Source: Sporosarcina oncorhynchi (lineage in GTDB: Bacteria > Bacillota > Bacilli > Bacillales_A > Planococcaceae). Taken from it: a stretch of DNA of 64,000 nt. The notes beneath the pieces are model-generated. The model did not search any database, was not told the DNA's origin, and saw only the letters and a list, made by a program, of their open reading frames with translations. This document shows, one piece after another, positions 1 to 8,831 of this stretch (position 1 is its first letter; every line of letters starts with the position of its first letter). The stretch lies in contig NZ_CP129118.1 in assembly GCF_033304615.1 (NCBI RefSeq), forward strand, positions 244,001-308,000, read 5' to 3'. Position numbers and translations under genes: made by a program.

Positions 1-470
1 ATATCCCGATCATCATGCTTAGTGCGAAGGTGGAGGATTCAGACAAAATCCACGGGTTGTCTGTCGGTGCAGATGACTATGTGACAAAACCCTTCCATCC
101 GCTTGAACTGATGGCGCGCGTCAAATCGCAGCTTCGTCGATATGTCCAGCTAGGCACATATGACGGTCAGAAAAAGATTGAAATTGACGGGCTTGAATTA
201 GATGAAGAGGCGAAGGAATTATCGGTTGATGGGAAACCGGTGAAACTGACGCCAATTGAATATAAGATCACAGAATTGCTCATGAAAAACGCAGGGCGTG
301 TATTTTCCATCAATGAAATTTACGAACGCGTGTGGAATGAACAAGCATACAACGCAGAAAACATCGTCGCTGTCCACATTCGTAAAATCCGTGAGAAAAT
401 CGAAGCAGATCCGAAAAATCCGAGGTATGTAAAGGTGGTGTGGGGCATTGGTTACAAAATCGAAAAGTAG
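1..470 (+). CDS. OmpR/PhoB-family response regulator (5' truncated by window edge)
   Basis: The reading frame is open from base 3, so the gene begins outside the window; 155 residues remain. They cover the end of the receiver domain (PIIMLSAK, then the conserved Lys in GADDYVTKPFHPLEL) and a full winged-helix DNA-binding domain (ELLMKNAGRVFSINEIYERVW ending GIGYKIEK). The family acts as a cytoplasmic transcription factor phosphorylated by a membrane histidine kinase. A small membrane protein and then such a kinase follow within 160 bases on the same strand, so a three-gene unit is likely. The signal is unknown; the pair resembles the VanR/VanS-like group of Bacillales, but no target gene is visible nearby. 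Confidence 0.93.
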   Translation, partial: IPIIMLSAKVEDSDKIHGLSVGADDYVTKPFHPLELMARVKSQLRRYVQLGTYDGQKKIEIDGLELDEEAKELSVDGKPVKLTPIEYKITELLMKNAGRVFSINEIYERVWNEQAYNAENIVAVHIRKIREKIEADPKNPRYVKVVWGIGYKIEK

Positions 471-474
471 TCTT

Positions 475-630
475 ATGCCGCTTATCATGTCCATCCTATC
501 CATCGGCATCGCGCTGGTCAGCATCGGGTACTGCTTTCCGCTTGTCTACGACATAGTGACGGACGGATGGGAACGTTCGTCACGGACAATCGCCTATTTC
601 ACACGCATTATTAGAGGGGGCACGGCTTGA
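475..630 (+). CDS. Small membrane protein between response regulator and kinase (51 aa)
   Basis: The ATG lies four bases after the regulator stop. The 51-residue product starts with one hydrophobic segment (about residues 3-26, LIMSILSIGIALVSIGY) followed by a short basic tail ending TRIIRGGTA. Its TGA overlaps the ATG of the kinase (ATGA), which suggests translational coupling. I see no good ribosome site of its own, but the end of the regulator frame could feed it. Placement suggests an accessory subunit or modulator of the two-component system; that is inference from position only. It could also be a non-functional leader, though the coupled architecture argues against this. Confidence 0.6.
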   Translation: MPLIMSILSIGIALVSIGYCFPLVYDIVTDGWERSSRTIAYFTRIIRGGTA

Positions 631-2831
631 TGAAACACAGATCATTACTATTTATATGGGCGGCGCTCGTCGTCATCGTGCTCGTTTCGATTCTTTCATT
701 GAATCGACAAGGGTTTAATATGATTGGGAAAAACTTTGCTGAGTCAGGAAATGTTAGTTGGGGATTAGACGAATTTTATACAACCATTGGGCCGTCTGAA
801 CTGAACCCGATTGATCCAACAGAAGCGAAAAAACAAATTACGGTTACGGAAAATGAAATTGAGGAACACCGTACACGATATGGCGCCCTATCCAATCAGC
901 TGGCGGATATTCAGGGCCAGTATAAGGATTTAATTGAAGAAGCCAAAAATGTATCAAATGAAGTGTTGGTCAATGCTTTGATCGAAGAACGGGACATTAA
1001 AATAGAAGACATCAAGATGAACTTCAAAGATGATACCCATGTTGAAGCGAAAATCCGTACAGAAAAAGAGCAGGAGTTGGCAAAATATTTACACGAAGTC
1101 AAAAGTGGTGCCTATTCATTGCCAATTGCTTATGAGTTAAAGAACGTGGATACAGGTGAAGTGTTTTCATCGGGAGATGTCTCGGTGCCGTCCATTTATA
1201 AAAAAGAGTTTAATTCTGGAAAGGGATATTTGAAGGCGCATTCCCTTCCCGGTCAAAATAATGACGAATGGACGTATTATGACTATGGGAATTCCGCGAT
1301 ACACGAAGATAATATAGAGGCTATGGCCAATCCCGTACAGTCTTTCGAAGGAACCGTCATCATCCCCAAAAAAGCTGTTGAAAAAGGCGGCGTCCTGTAC
1401 GCACAATACACAGATTTCAACAGAGGAAAATATGCACTCTATACCTTTTGGTTGCTGAGCACCCTTGCGTTAATTGCACTGTTCACTGTACTTAAATTCC
1501 GTAAAGAATGGGTGACGGGGACAGACTATGATGCAAGATATGGAGCTATGAAAATTGACATCAAAGTAATCGGGATGCTCGCTACTGCACTAATTCTCTT
1601 CATGTATGTAGATAGTGCTTCTTCAAGTGTCGTGAATTTGCTGCAATATCCACGTCTGGGTAGGTTTGGCAGTTGGACAGTCTCCTTCATTCTATTCGGA
1701 GTCCTTCCGACCGCGTTACTTGCGTTCCAAATCGTTCATGCAACAGAACGGTGGAAGAAAAAAGGAACAATCGAAGCCGATCTTAAAGATAGTTATGCAG
1801 TACAGTTCATGCAAGCTTTGCAAACAATGTTCCTGAGAAGGTCCATCGGAAGTCAAACGTTCATCCTGCTCATTGGGTTTTTCCTTGCAGGTATTGGTTT
1901 TATAGGAATGTTTATTCATCCGATATTGTTTGTCATCTATTGTTTATGCGTGTTATTCTTCGCCCTTCCGATCAGCTTCATCTTTGTCAGAAGAGCTGCA
2001 TACTTGAATAAAATCATTATCGCAACAGAAGCGATGGCGACTGGCCGTTTGAATGAAGAAATCAAAATCGAAGGGAAGTCACCACTTGCGAACCACGCGA
2101 GAAATTTGAACAATCTTCGTGAAGGCGTGCGCAGCTCAATGAGTGAGCAGGCGAAAAGTGAGCGGCTCAAAACGGAATTGATCACGAATGTGAGCCATGA
2201 TTTGAGGACGCCACTGACGTCGATCATCACATATACCGATTTATTAAAAGATGAAACAATTACACCGGAAGACCGTGCAAAATACGTCGATATTCTCGAC
2301 AAGAAATCACAACGTCTCAAAACGCTCATCGAAGATTTATTCGAAGTATCGAAAATGGCAAGTGGCAATTTGGAGTTGCACAGACAGCGGGTCGATTTGA
2401 CACAGCTCTTGCAACAAGCGCTCGCGGAACACGCCGATGATATTGCGCAATCAGGACTCGATTTCAGGACAGATATTCCGGAAGAAATGCTCACGGCCTA
2501 TGTGGATGGGCAAAGATGGTGGCGCGTCCTTGATAATCTAATTGTCAATGCCATTAAATACTCGCTGCCTGGAACACGTGTCTACGTTACGCTTCGGAAA
2601 ACTGGCAATATGGCAGAGTTCATCGTAAAAAACATTACAAAATATGAACTTGGTGAAAATGTCGATGAACTGTTCGAGCGCTTTAAACGTGCAGACGCGT
2701 CACGTCATACAGATGGATCGGGTCTTGGCCTCGCCATCTCGCAATCGATTGTTGATATGCACGGCGGAACAATGAAAATTGAACTGGATGGGGATTTGTT
2801 TAAAGTGACTGTCGCCATACCCATAAGCTAA
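630..2831 (+). CDS. Membrane sensor histidine kinase with large extracytoplasmic domain
   Basis: This 733-residue protein begins with a transmembrane segment (about 6-25) and has a roughly 245-residue outside domain rich in charged, coiled-coil-like sequence. Several membrane segments follow between about 272 and 460, then a HAMP-like linker, a dimerisation/phosphoacceptor helix (NVSHDLRTPLTS, His near 523) and an ATPase domain (N box DNLIVNAIKYS, G box GSGLGLAISQ). It should sense an envelope or outside signal and phosphorylate the regulator just upstream. The start is ATG 630 with GAGGGGG upstream; a TTG three bases earlier is also possible. Five or more membrane segments is more than the usual two for this class. 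Confidence 0.9.
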   Translation: MKHRSLLFIWAALVVIVLVSILSLNRQGFNMIGKNFAESGNVSWGLDEFYTTIGPSELNPIDPTEAKKQITVTENEIEEHRTRYGALSNQLADIQGQYKDLIEEAKNVSNEVLVNALIEERDIKIEDIKMNFKDDTHVEAKIRTEKEQELAKYLHEVKSGAYSLPIAYELKNVDTGEVFSSGDVSVPSIYKKEFNSGKGYLKAHSLPGQNNDEWTYYDYGNSAIHEDNIEAMANPVQSFEGTVIIPKKAVEKGGVLYAQYTDFNRGKYALYTFWLLSTLALIALFTVLKFRKEWVTGTDYDARYGAMKIDIKVIGMLATALILFMYVDSASSSVVNLLQYPRLGRFGSWTVSFILFGVLPTALLAFQIVHATERWKKKGTIEADLKDSYAVQFMQALQTMFLRRSIGSQTFILLIGFFLAGIGFIGMFIHPILFVIYCLCVLFFALPISFIFVRRAAYLNKIIIATEAMATGRLNEEIKIEGKSPLANHARNLNNLREGVRSSMSEQAKSERLKTELITNVSHDLRTPLTSIITYTDLLKDETITPEDRAKYVDILDKKSQRLKTLIEDLFEVSKMASGNLELHRQRVDLTQLLQQALAEHADDIAQSGLDFRTDIPEEMLTAYVDGQRWWRVLDNLIVNAIKYSLPGTRVYVTLRKTGNMAEFIVKNITKYELGENVDELFERFKRADASRHTDGSGLGLAISQSIVDMHGGTMKIELDGDLFKVTVAIPIS

Positions 2832-2842
2832 TAAGAAATGAA

Positions 2843-2870
2843 ACCGCATGCCTACCGCATGCGGTTTTTT
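2843..2870 (+). terminator. Intrinsic terminator after the two-component unit
   Basis: A perfect 9-bp stem (ACCGCATGC / GCATGCGGT) with a five-base loop is followed by six T. It lies just after the kinase stop and before the potassium channel's ribosome site, so it excludes the longer upstream start for the channel gene. Confidence 0.85.
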
Positions 2871-2948
2871 CATGATGTAACAAAGGTTTATCCGTATCCA
2901 TACAAAGGAATACTCATAACAACAGAGCAGAATCATGGAGGCGGTCGC

Positions 2949-3989
2949 TTGTACAGACATTGGTTGAAAATAAATATTCGTTACAGGCGGCTGATCTTCT
3001 TACTAGCGACAACAGTTTTACTCGTCGCAACCGCTGTAATCGGCTTTATGTATTTTGAAGAACTGTCCTTTTTCAATGCGCTGTGGATGACGATCGTCTC
3101 GATTATGACGATCGGTTACGGCGACATATATCCGACGACGGAGGAAGGACGTTGGTTTGCGCTCATTCTTGTGCCGCTCGGAGCAGGAATCGTTACATAT
3201 GGTCTTGGAATGGGTGCTTCCTATTTCATCGAACAGCATTTATCGGAGAAAGTGTGGGTGAAGAGGATGGAGAAACAGATTTCCAATTTGAGCGAGCATA
3301 TTGTCATCTGTGGCTTCGGCCGTGTTGCGCAGCAAGTGTATAAGCAATTAAGGGATGATGAAGAGGATGTCCCACTCATCGTCATCCATGACAATGAGGA
3401 AGATTTGAAAGAAGCTCTCGAACCCCATGTTCTCAGAATAATTGGGGATCCGACAGACAAGGAAACCTTGAGAAAAGCCCGCGTCGATCACGCCCAAGCA
3501 CTGATAACTGCACTGTCGAGTGATGCGGATAACGTCTTTATTACACTGACCGCAAAAAGTCTGAACGAAGACATCACAATTGCCGCCCGGGCTGAAAAAG
3601 ACGGTTCAGAAGACATCCTGACAAAAGCAGGTGCCACCAGTGTCATCAACCCGTCAATCATTGGCGGCCGCGAACTTGCCATGTCGATTATCAAACCGAC
3701 CGGCACGGTTTATATTAACGATCTGATCCGGTCTGAAGAGAAGGAATTCATGGTCGGTGAAATCGACTTGAATCAAGATGAATCCATTATAGGCTCAACA
3801 ATCGATGACGCGGATCTCCGCAAGGAATTTGACATTACCCTCGTCGCGATTTTACGGAAAGGGGAACTGATCAGCAACCCAGACCTCGATGAACAGCTAC
3901 AAGCGGGCGATAAGCTCATCGTTATCGGGAACCAAGAGAAAATCGAAGCCTTTACGATCAATAAAAATAAAGGATATAAACCCCAATAA
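2949..3989 (+). CDS. Two-TM potassium channel with RCK (TrkA-N/TrkA-C) domains
   Basis: The protein has 346 residues. Two membrane helices flank a pore loop with the selectivity filter TIGYGD (about residues 54-59). Then come a Rossmann-type RCK domain (VICGFGRVAQQVYKQL) and an RCK-C domain (MVGEIDL to KLIVIGNQEKIEAF). This is the MthK/YugO architecture, a ligand-gated K+ channel of the plasma membrane. I place the start at TTG 2949, behind GGAGG. The frame stays open further upstream, but that part runs through the terminator at 2843. The 3' end overlaps the convergent CPBP protease gene by 32 bases. Confidence 0.9.
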   Translation: MYRHWLKINIRYRRLIFLLATTVLLVATAVIGFMYFEELSFFNALWMTIVSIMTIGYGDIYPTTEEGRWFALILVPLGAGIVTYGLGMGASYFIEQHLSEKVWVKRMEKQISNLSEHIVICGFGRVAQQVYKQLRDDEEDVPLIVIHDNEEDLKEALEPHVLRIIGDPTDKETLRKARVDHAQALITALSSDADNVFITLTAKSLNEDITIAARAEKDGSEDILTKAGATSVINPSIIGGRELAMSIIKPTGTVYINDLIRSEEKEFMVGEIDLNQDESIIGSTIDDADLRKEFDITLVAILRKGELISNPDLDEQLQAGDKLIVIGNQEKIEAFTINKNKGYKPQ

Positions 3990-4608
3990 TCAAAATCCCA
4001 AAATCAGCGAAAAGATGAATGATCCAGGACGGCAAAATCGTCTTGCTTTTTTCGTTCGCCCATTGAAAAATCAATCCGCCTGCCCAGAGTCCTGCTACAG
4101 CAAGGGCAAGAATCGGCGGGCTGAACCACGGCAAAAAGATCGCTATGTGATAAATCGCGAAAAAGAGTGGTGGTAGTATGAAGCGCAACCGCGTTCCACC
4201 GAAAAGATCGGGCAAGATGCCGCGAAAGAAGAACTCTTCCATCATTGAATTGCCAAAAAGGATATACAAAGCAATGAATGGGAAGACTGAAGGTGTAATG
4301 CCTGACAACGTGAGATCCCTAATGAGTGCATCCAAATCAATATTTGTTTTTAGAAAAAGGAATGTCCCTATAATAGCAAGCATAATTGTAAAGCCTATAC
4401 CGATGGCAATTAGGATGCTGCGACCGTCCGTTTCTCGAAAACGCAGAAAGGCAAAGCGTGTCGCACGGAACAGCAGAAAAGGGACGACTAGGAACAGAAC
4501 GGCTTTTGCGCCGGTCTTCCATATGTATGAGACATGCATTCCTTGTTCAATCCAAAGCAAAAGAAAAATACTAACAATCGGGAATACCGAACCGAATACT
4601 TTTCGCAT
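3958..4608 (-). CDS. CPBP (CAAX/bacteriocin-processing) family intramembrane protease
   Basis: This 216-residue, strongly hydrophobic protein has about six or seven membrane helices. The family motifs are present: EEFFFRG (paired Glu and Arg), FAIYHIAIF with its His, and HLFAD with a second His. The family includes Rce1-like proteases and proteins linked to bacteriocin self-immunity; the substrate here is unknown. A strong AGGAGG precedes the ATG. It overlaps the 3' end of the potassium channel gene in convergent orientation and has no obvious operon partner. Confidence 0.88.
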   Translation of the reverse strand: MRKVFGSVFPIVSIFLLLWIEQGMHVSYIWKTGAKAVLFLVVPFLLFRATRFAFLRFRETDGRSILIAIGIGFTIMLAIIGTFLFLKTNIDLDALIRDLTLSGITPSVFPFIALYILFGNSMMEEFFFRGILPDLFGGTRLRFILPPLFFAIYHIAIFLPWFSPPILALAVAGLWAGGLIFQWANEKSKTILPSWIIHLFADFGILIIGVYILYFY

Positions 4609-4679
4609 ACCGTCACCTCCTGTAAGATAGGACGAAAATACAGATAATTTAGTTTCGTAAATTAATTTGCATGAAATAG

Positions 4680-4704
4680 GTTTAGTCGCTTTGAAAGAGG
4701 GAAT
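4680..4704 (+). promoter_or_regulatory. SigB-like promoter
   Basis: GTTTAG at 4680-4685, a 13-bp spacer, and GGGAAT at 4699-4704 match the general-stress sigma-B consensus (GTTTAA, 12-15 bp, GGGWAW) with one mismatch. It lies about 50 bases before the 113-residue protein, and the next transcription unit has a near-copy. Confidence 0.6.
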
Positions 4705-4751
4705 AGATAACTACTTATGGCTTGTTATTTGTAGAAAGGGTGGAATCCAAT

Positions 4752-5093
4752 ATGACGATTAAAGATGGAAAATATCCAAATAAGCGAGACCTTGAACCGA
4801 AAGTGTTGCATCCGGGAAAAGGATTTGAACCTACACACGAATTACCGCTGGCCGATCCATCAGACTCCAACTGGACAGATGATTTCAGGGAGAATGCTCA
4901 GGACAAAACTGGCAAACACGAACCATCCATATACAGCCAAAATAAACCGCCAATGAATCCAAATTATCATACCCTCAAACCAGGCGAACGCTTCCCGTTC
5001 GGTGATCAGGAAGAATATAACCGCAAATTCAATGACCATGCGCATGAACAATGGAACGAAAACCAAGATAAAAAACAATCAAAACAAGTGTAA
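4752..5093 (+). CDS. Hydrophilic stress protein sharing a domain with the adjacent channel's tail
   Basis: The 113-residue product is very hydrophilic and has no membrane segment or Cys. It carries the block ELPLADPSDSNWTDDFREN, almost repeated as ELPLSDPSDSDTTDVFRDN at the C-terminus of the channel protein encoded next (5249-7114). The surrounding order is also the same: YP start, the block, a Pro-rich PS segment, and PGE with a final YPY/FPFGDQ-like end. The start ATG 4752 follows GAAAGGGTGG. Function is unknown; a shared binding partner or surface is inferred. The SigB-like promoter suggests induction by general stress. Confidence 0.75.
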   Translation: MTIKDGKYPNKRDLEPKVLHPGKGFEPTHELPLADPSDSNWTDDFRENAQDKTGKHEPSIYSQNKPPMNPNYHTLKPGERFPFGDQEEYNRKFNDHAHEQWNENQDKKQSKQV

Positions 5094-5119
5094 GCAGCCT
5101 AAATAATGGGCTGCTTTTT
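5093..5119 (+). terminator. Intrinsic terminator
   Basis: AGCAGCC / GGCTGCT stem with a nine-base loop, followed by TTTT. It overlaps the stop region of the 113-residue protein and separates it from the channel gene. Confidence 0.75.
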
Positions 5120-5183
5120 GTGTGGGAAAAAGAGGAACTTCGTGTAGAAATAGATACGTTTTCCAATTTTGCAAGAATAATAG

Positions 5184-5209
5184 GTTTAGCCTCGCTCGTT
5201 TATAGGAAT
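5184..5209 (+). promoter_or_regulatory. SigB-like promoter of the multi-TM channel gene
   Basis: GTTTAG at 5184-5189 and AGGAAT at 5204-5209 are separated by 14 bp. This resembles the sigma-B consensus and repeats the context AGGTTTAG seen before the preceding gene. Confidence 0.5.
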
Positions 5210-5248
5210 AGTCCTTAATAGATTACTTAAACGAATGGAGGACACTTA

Positions 5249-7114
5249 ATGTTTAGAGACTTGTACTTTGCCAACCTATTAAGTTGGTTACCGGAATTGA
5301 TTCTCGGACTCGTTGTACTGCTCGTAGGTTTCTTTGTCGCCAAGTTGGTTGAGAATGCTGTCTACAAGCGTTTGAAAAAATCGAGGGTCAATGAACGACT
5401 TGATGTGAAGGAAGATAAATGGAATGTCGAAAAGATTATTAGTAAAGTCTTCTTCTTTGGTATTTTATTGTTAGCATTCCTGTTATTCTTCAACATTATG
5501 AACGCATCGATGATTGCCACACCGTTCATGACGATGTATTCAGGTATTGGAGGAGCGATTCTTAGTATCGTGAAAGCCGGCCTAATCCTGCTGTTAGCTT
5601 GGATTCTGGCGATGGTTGTGAAAAAGGTCATTTTGGCGCTTGGCCGCAAAATGAACCTTAATAAGTACGTCGCTAAAGTCGGTGCGTCCCCTGACGAAAT
5701 CGACAAATCCAAATGGGTTGAAACAGCTGCGAATATCGCGTTCTACATCATCTTGCTATTGTTCGTACCAGCTATTTTGCACGCGCTTGGTTTAAGCGGA
5801 ATTAGCGGACCGTTCGAAGGTATGCTCGCAAGCTTCATGAACTTCATTCCAAAACTTGTTGGAGCAGCACTGATCTTCGCAATTGGTTGGGTTGTTGCCA
5901 AGATTATCCGTAGTATCGTGACGAAATTGCTCGAAACAGTCGGAGTCGATCGTTTCGCAACGAAACTGAAAGTCACGTCTCCAGGCACGACTACTAGTAT
6001 TTCAGGTATTATCGGAACGATCGTATTTATTTTGATCATGTTGCCTGTAACAATTTCTGCGCTTGAAGTACTGGATCTGGAAGGTATTTCTCAGCCAGCC
6101 ATTGCCATGCTGAACGATATTATGACAATGTTGCCGAAAATTGCGGTAGCAATCGTTCTTGTACTTGTCGGTATTTACTTGGCAAAGTGGGTGAAAGGCG
6201 TTGTCGTTTCACTTCTTAACAACTTGGGCATCAATTCGATTTCTGGGAAAATGGGTATGCGTTCAAGCACATCAGCTTCCATGCCGTCATTCTCCCAGAT
6301 CATCGGAACGATCGTACAAATTGTCGTTATTCTGTTGTTCGTCGTTGAGGCGCTTCAAATTCTTGACTTGAACTTCATGGTGACTTTGGCAACTGGCATC
6401 TTCGCTTACTTGCCAATGGTCATTGCAGCAGTTGTCATCTTGGCAGTCGGCTTCTGGCTTGCAAATCTTGCAGAGAAGTTTGTCGGCAGCATTATGACGA
6501 CGAAATCAGGACAACCACATGTATTGCGCTATGTGGCGAAATACGCGATTCTTGCATTCGCATTCTTTATGGCACTTAGCCAACTTGGAATTGCACCTGC
6601 AATCATTAACGCAGCGTTCATCCTTACGCTTGGTGCAGTCGCACTTGCATTCGGTCTTGCATTCGGTCTAGGTGGTCGTGAACACGCTTCACGCTACTTG
6701 TCGAAAATGGAAGGCAGCTTGCAGGAAGCAGACGTTTCTAAAGAGAAATGGGAGCAGGAAAAGCAAGATATGAAACAAGACGCTAAGCAATCTGCACAAA
6801 ATGCACAGCGCGCAATGGATCAGACCGTGCGTGAGAAAAAAGTGAATCCGGCGGACACGTATCCAACGAAGGCTGATTATGAGCCGCGTACGGGTCAGGT
6901 TCCTTCTGACGAATTGCCATTGTCCGATCCATCCGATTCAGATACGACGGATGTGTTCCGTGATAATGAATATGGAACGACAGGCGTAAATAATCCGTCT
7001 ACGTTTGGTGAAAATAAAACAGACGACGGCTTCAATACACCAGATCCAGGCGAAGAATATCCGTATGATCCGAATCGCGGAGAAGATCCAACAGACGGTC
7101 CATTTAGACCATAA
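5249..7114 (+). CDS. Multi-helix mechanosensitive-channel-like protein (conserved TM-helix repeats)
   Basis: The 621-residue protein has repeated blocks of two to three membrane helices. Each contains a pattern like FxPKLVxAxxIFxIGWVVAKI, seen near residues 25, 115, 205, 300 and 395, and they are typical of the CmpX/YkuT-neighbour family with conserved TM-helix repeats. The MscS-like ending (LGAVALAFGLAFGLGGREHASRYL) sits near residue 470. A charged coiled stretch follows, then an acidic tail of about 85 residues homologous to the preceding small protein. It probably gates ions or affects envelope tension in the plasma membrane. Its start ATG follows ATGGAGGAC, and a SigB-like promoter suggests stress control. 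Confidence 0.8.
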   Translation: MFRDLYFANLLSWLPELILGLVVLLVGFFVAKLVENAVYKRLKKSRVNERLDVKEDKWNVEKIISKVFFFGILLLAFLLFFNIMNASMIATPFMTMYSGIGGAILSIVKAGLILLLAWILAMVVKKVILALGRKMNLNKYVAKVGASPDEIDKSKWVETAANIAFYIILLLFVPAILHALGLSGISGPFEGMLASFMNFIPKLVGAALIFAIGWVVAKIIRSIVTKLLETVGVDRFATKLKVTSPGTTTSISGIIGTIVFILIMLPVTISALEVLDLEGISQPAIAMLNDIMTMLPKIAVAIVLVLVGIYLAKWVKGVVVSLLNNLGINSISGKMGMRSSTSASMPSFSQIIGTIVQIVVILLFVVEALQILDLNFMVTLATGIFAYLPMVIAAVVILAVGFWLANLAEKFVGSIMTTKSGQPHVLRYVAKYAILAFAFFMALSQLGIAPAIINAAFILTLGAVALAFGLAFGLGGREHASRYLSKMEGSLQEADVSKEKWEQEKQDMKQDAKQSAQNAQRAMDQTVREKKVNPADTYPTKADYEPRTGQVPSDELPLSDPSDSDTTDVFRDNEYGTTGVNNPSTFGENKTDDGFNTPDPGEEYPYDPNRGEDPTDGPFRP

Positions 7115-7130
7115 TTATGTAAATTTAAAA

Positions 7131-7173
7131 AACTGCCATGCTATTAGCAACACGATAGCATGGCAGTTTTTCT
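7131..7173. terminator. Bidirectional terminator between channel gene and lia operon
   Basis: A perfect 14-bp inverted repeat (AACTGCCATGCTAT and its complement) with a ten-base loop has T-runs on both strands. It serves the channel gene (+) and the lia operon (-). Confidence 0.85.
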
Positions 7174-7180
7174 CTGTTCA

Positions 7181-7813
7181 TTATTCGACAAGATTATTCT
7201 TGAACGCATAAATGACCGCTTGCGTCCGGTCCTGCACTTCAAGTTTCGACAGCAAATTACTCACATGTGTCTTCACCGTTTTCAGCGCAATGAACAGTTC
7301 ATCGGCAATCTCCTGATTCGTTTTGCCTTTCGCAAGCAACAGAAGAATCTCCCGTTCGCGCTCCGTCAAGTCATCATGCAACCGATGGTCATTTCCCGTC
7401 CGCATCTTCTGCATCATCTTCGTCGTCACTTCAGGCTCTAGTACCGTCTGACCTTTCAACGTATCCCGAATGGCCTCTGCAATCCTTTTCGCATTGGACG
7501 TCTTCAAAATATAACTGACGGCACCTGCTTCGAGTGCAGGATACACTTTATCGTCATCAAGGAAACTCGTCACAATGACGATTTTCGCTTCCGGCCATTG
7601 CGCAATAATCGCGGCCGTCGCTTCTGCACCGTTCATGACGGGCATGACCATATCCATTAGAATAATATCCGGTCGCAACTCAAGGGCTTTATCGACCGCT
7701 TCTTTCCCATTCACCGCTTCACCGACGACTTCCATATCCGACTGTGTTTGTAAATATGTCGACACCCCGAGCCGTACCATTTCATGGTCATCCACTAATA
7801 GAATCCGGATCAT
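7181..7813 (-). CDS. liaR: LiaR response regulator (NarL/FixJ type)
   Basis: The product has 210 residues: a receiver with acidic DDHE, phospho-acceptor Asp in DIILMDMVMPVMNG and Lys in ILKTSNAK, and a LuxR-type HTH (LTEREREILLLLAKGKTNQEIADELFIALKTVKTHVSNLLSKL). In the family LiaR activates the liaIH promoter on cell-wall antibiotic stress, especially bacitracin and other lipid II binders. It overlaps liaS. I chose the ATG giving MIRILLVDDHE because the ribosome site AAAGGGAG sits correctly for it; an ATG nine bases upstream is too close. Confidence 0.93.
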   Translation of the reverse strand: MIRILLVDDHEMVRLGVSTYLQTQSDMEVVGEAVNGKEAVDKALELRPDIILMDMVMPVMNGAEATAAIIAQWPEAKIVIVTSFLDDDKVYPALEAGAVSYILKTSNAKRIAEAIRDTLKGQTVLEPEVTTKMMQKMRTGNDHRLHDDLTEREREILLLLAKGKTNQEIADELFIALKTVKTHVSNLLSKLEVQDRTQAVIYAFKNNLVE

Positions 7814-8831
7814 CGGCTTCATCTCCCTTTTTCGCAGGTAATTTCACTTCTACAATCGTCCCTTGTGAAGGCACTGAGACGATTTTGCAAGTCCCCCCAA
7901 TTTCGATTGCACGCTCCTTCACGTTCTGCAAACCGTACGATCCACCCTTGCCGTCAACTTCTTCGAATCCGACACCATTGTCCTGAACCCGGAAGATGGC
8001 GAGCCCGTCCCGTTCGACAAACAACACATCGACTTCAGTCGCCTGGGCATGCCGTAACGTATTCGATAGCGTTTCTTGCGCGATGCGGAATAAATGATCT
8101 TCAGCACCTTTAGATAAAGTCACTTCTTCCAGACGGAAGTGAATATCGAACGTTACTTTCTCTTTTAGCTCGACAAGCAACTCCTCAAGTCCTTGCGCCA
8201 ACGATTTATTGTTCAATGCGGCTGGTCGCAAATGCAACAACAGTGCACGCATTTCCAGTTGAGCCTGTTGGACGACGCGTTCAACTTGTACAAGTGGCTT
8301 CTTCACACGGTCATCCTGTTCACTTTCCGTCATTGCGGACAACAGCATCGAAGCCGCAAACAGTTGCTGGGAGACGGAGTCATGCAATTCACGCGCCAAT
8401 CGCTGGCGTTCTTGAACAATGCGCTCCTGGATCAGCTGATCTTGCGCTTCCGCCCGCTCATCCGTTATCCGCTGCAAGCTCTTCCGCTGTGTCGCCAATA
8501 TGGTGGAGATATCGAGAAGCGTCCGGTCGATTTTCGGCGAGAACCGCTTAAGTTTCAAAATCTCTTCATTTTGAATCAATCCTGTCAGTTTCCGTTCCAT
8601 TGCTTTATCCTTCGCACGACTAATCGTGCCCATCCAAAGCGCGATACTTGTACCAACCGTAATACTAGTAACGATAATCCAGGCGCCTAAAGGAACATTG
8701 GCATACTGCAAATCATAAAAGAGAATCCAGCTTTCTTCGATCGGCATATCGACTAATAGATAGAAGAAACCTGCGGCAATCGCAATAAATAAAAATGATA
8801 AAAAGAAACTCCGTCCAAATAGATTCCTCAT
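7788..8831 (-). CDS. liaS: LiaS sensor histidine kinase
   Basis: This 347-residue HisKA_3-type kinase has two membrane helices (about 9-28 and 47-68) with only a short outside loop, as expected for an intramembrane-sensing kinase. The phosphoacceptor segment is ERQRLARELHDSVSQQLF and the ATPase ends with VQDNGVGF and GGSYGLQNVKERA. The ATG overlaps the liaF stop (ATGA), and the 3' end overlaps liaR by 26 bases. In the family LiaS acts together with LiaF, which inhibits it until the envelope is stressed. Confidence 0.93.
   Translation of the reverse strand: MRNLFGRSFFLSFLFIAIAAGFFYLLVDMPIEESWILFYDLQYANVPLGAWIIVTSITVGTSIALWMGTISRAKDKAMERKLTGLIQNEEILKLKRFSPKIDRTLLDISTILATQRKSLQRITDERAEAQDQLIQERIVQERQRLARELHDSVSQQLFAASMLLSAMTESEQDDRVKKPLVQVERVVQQAQLEMRALLLHLRPAALNNKSLAQGLEELLVELKEKVTFDIHFRLEEVTLSKGAEDHLFRIAQETLSNTLRHAQATEVDVLFVERDGLAIFRVQDNGVGFEEVDGKGGSYGLQNVKERAIEIGGTCKIVSVPSQGTIVEVKLPAKKGDEADDPDSISG

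Noticed and set aside
2838-2948. Upstream extension of the potassium channel gene
   Set aside because: The extension passes through an intrinsic terminator and has no ribosome site, whereas TTG 2949 has GGAGG.
4178-4630. Plus-strand frame of 150 codons opposite the CPBP protease
   Set aside because: It is a highly basic shadow of a clear membrane-protease gene on the other strand and has no start signal.
8193-8690. Plus-strand frame of 165 codons opposite liaS
   Set aside because: It is a mirror frame of the kinase gene with no family features.
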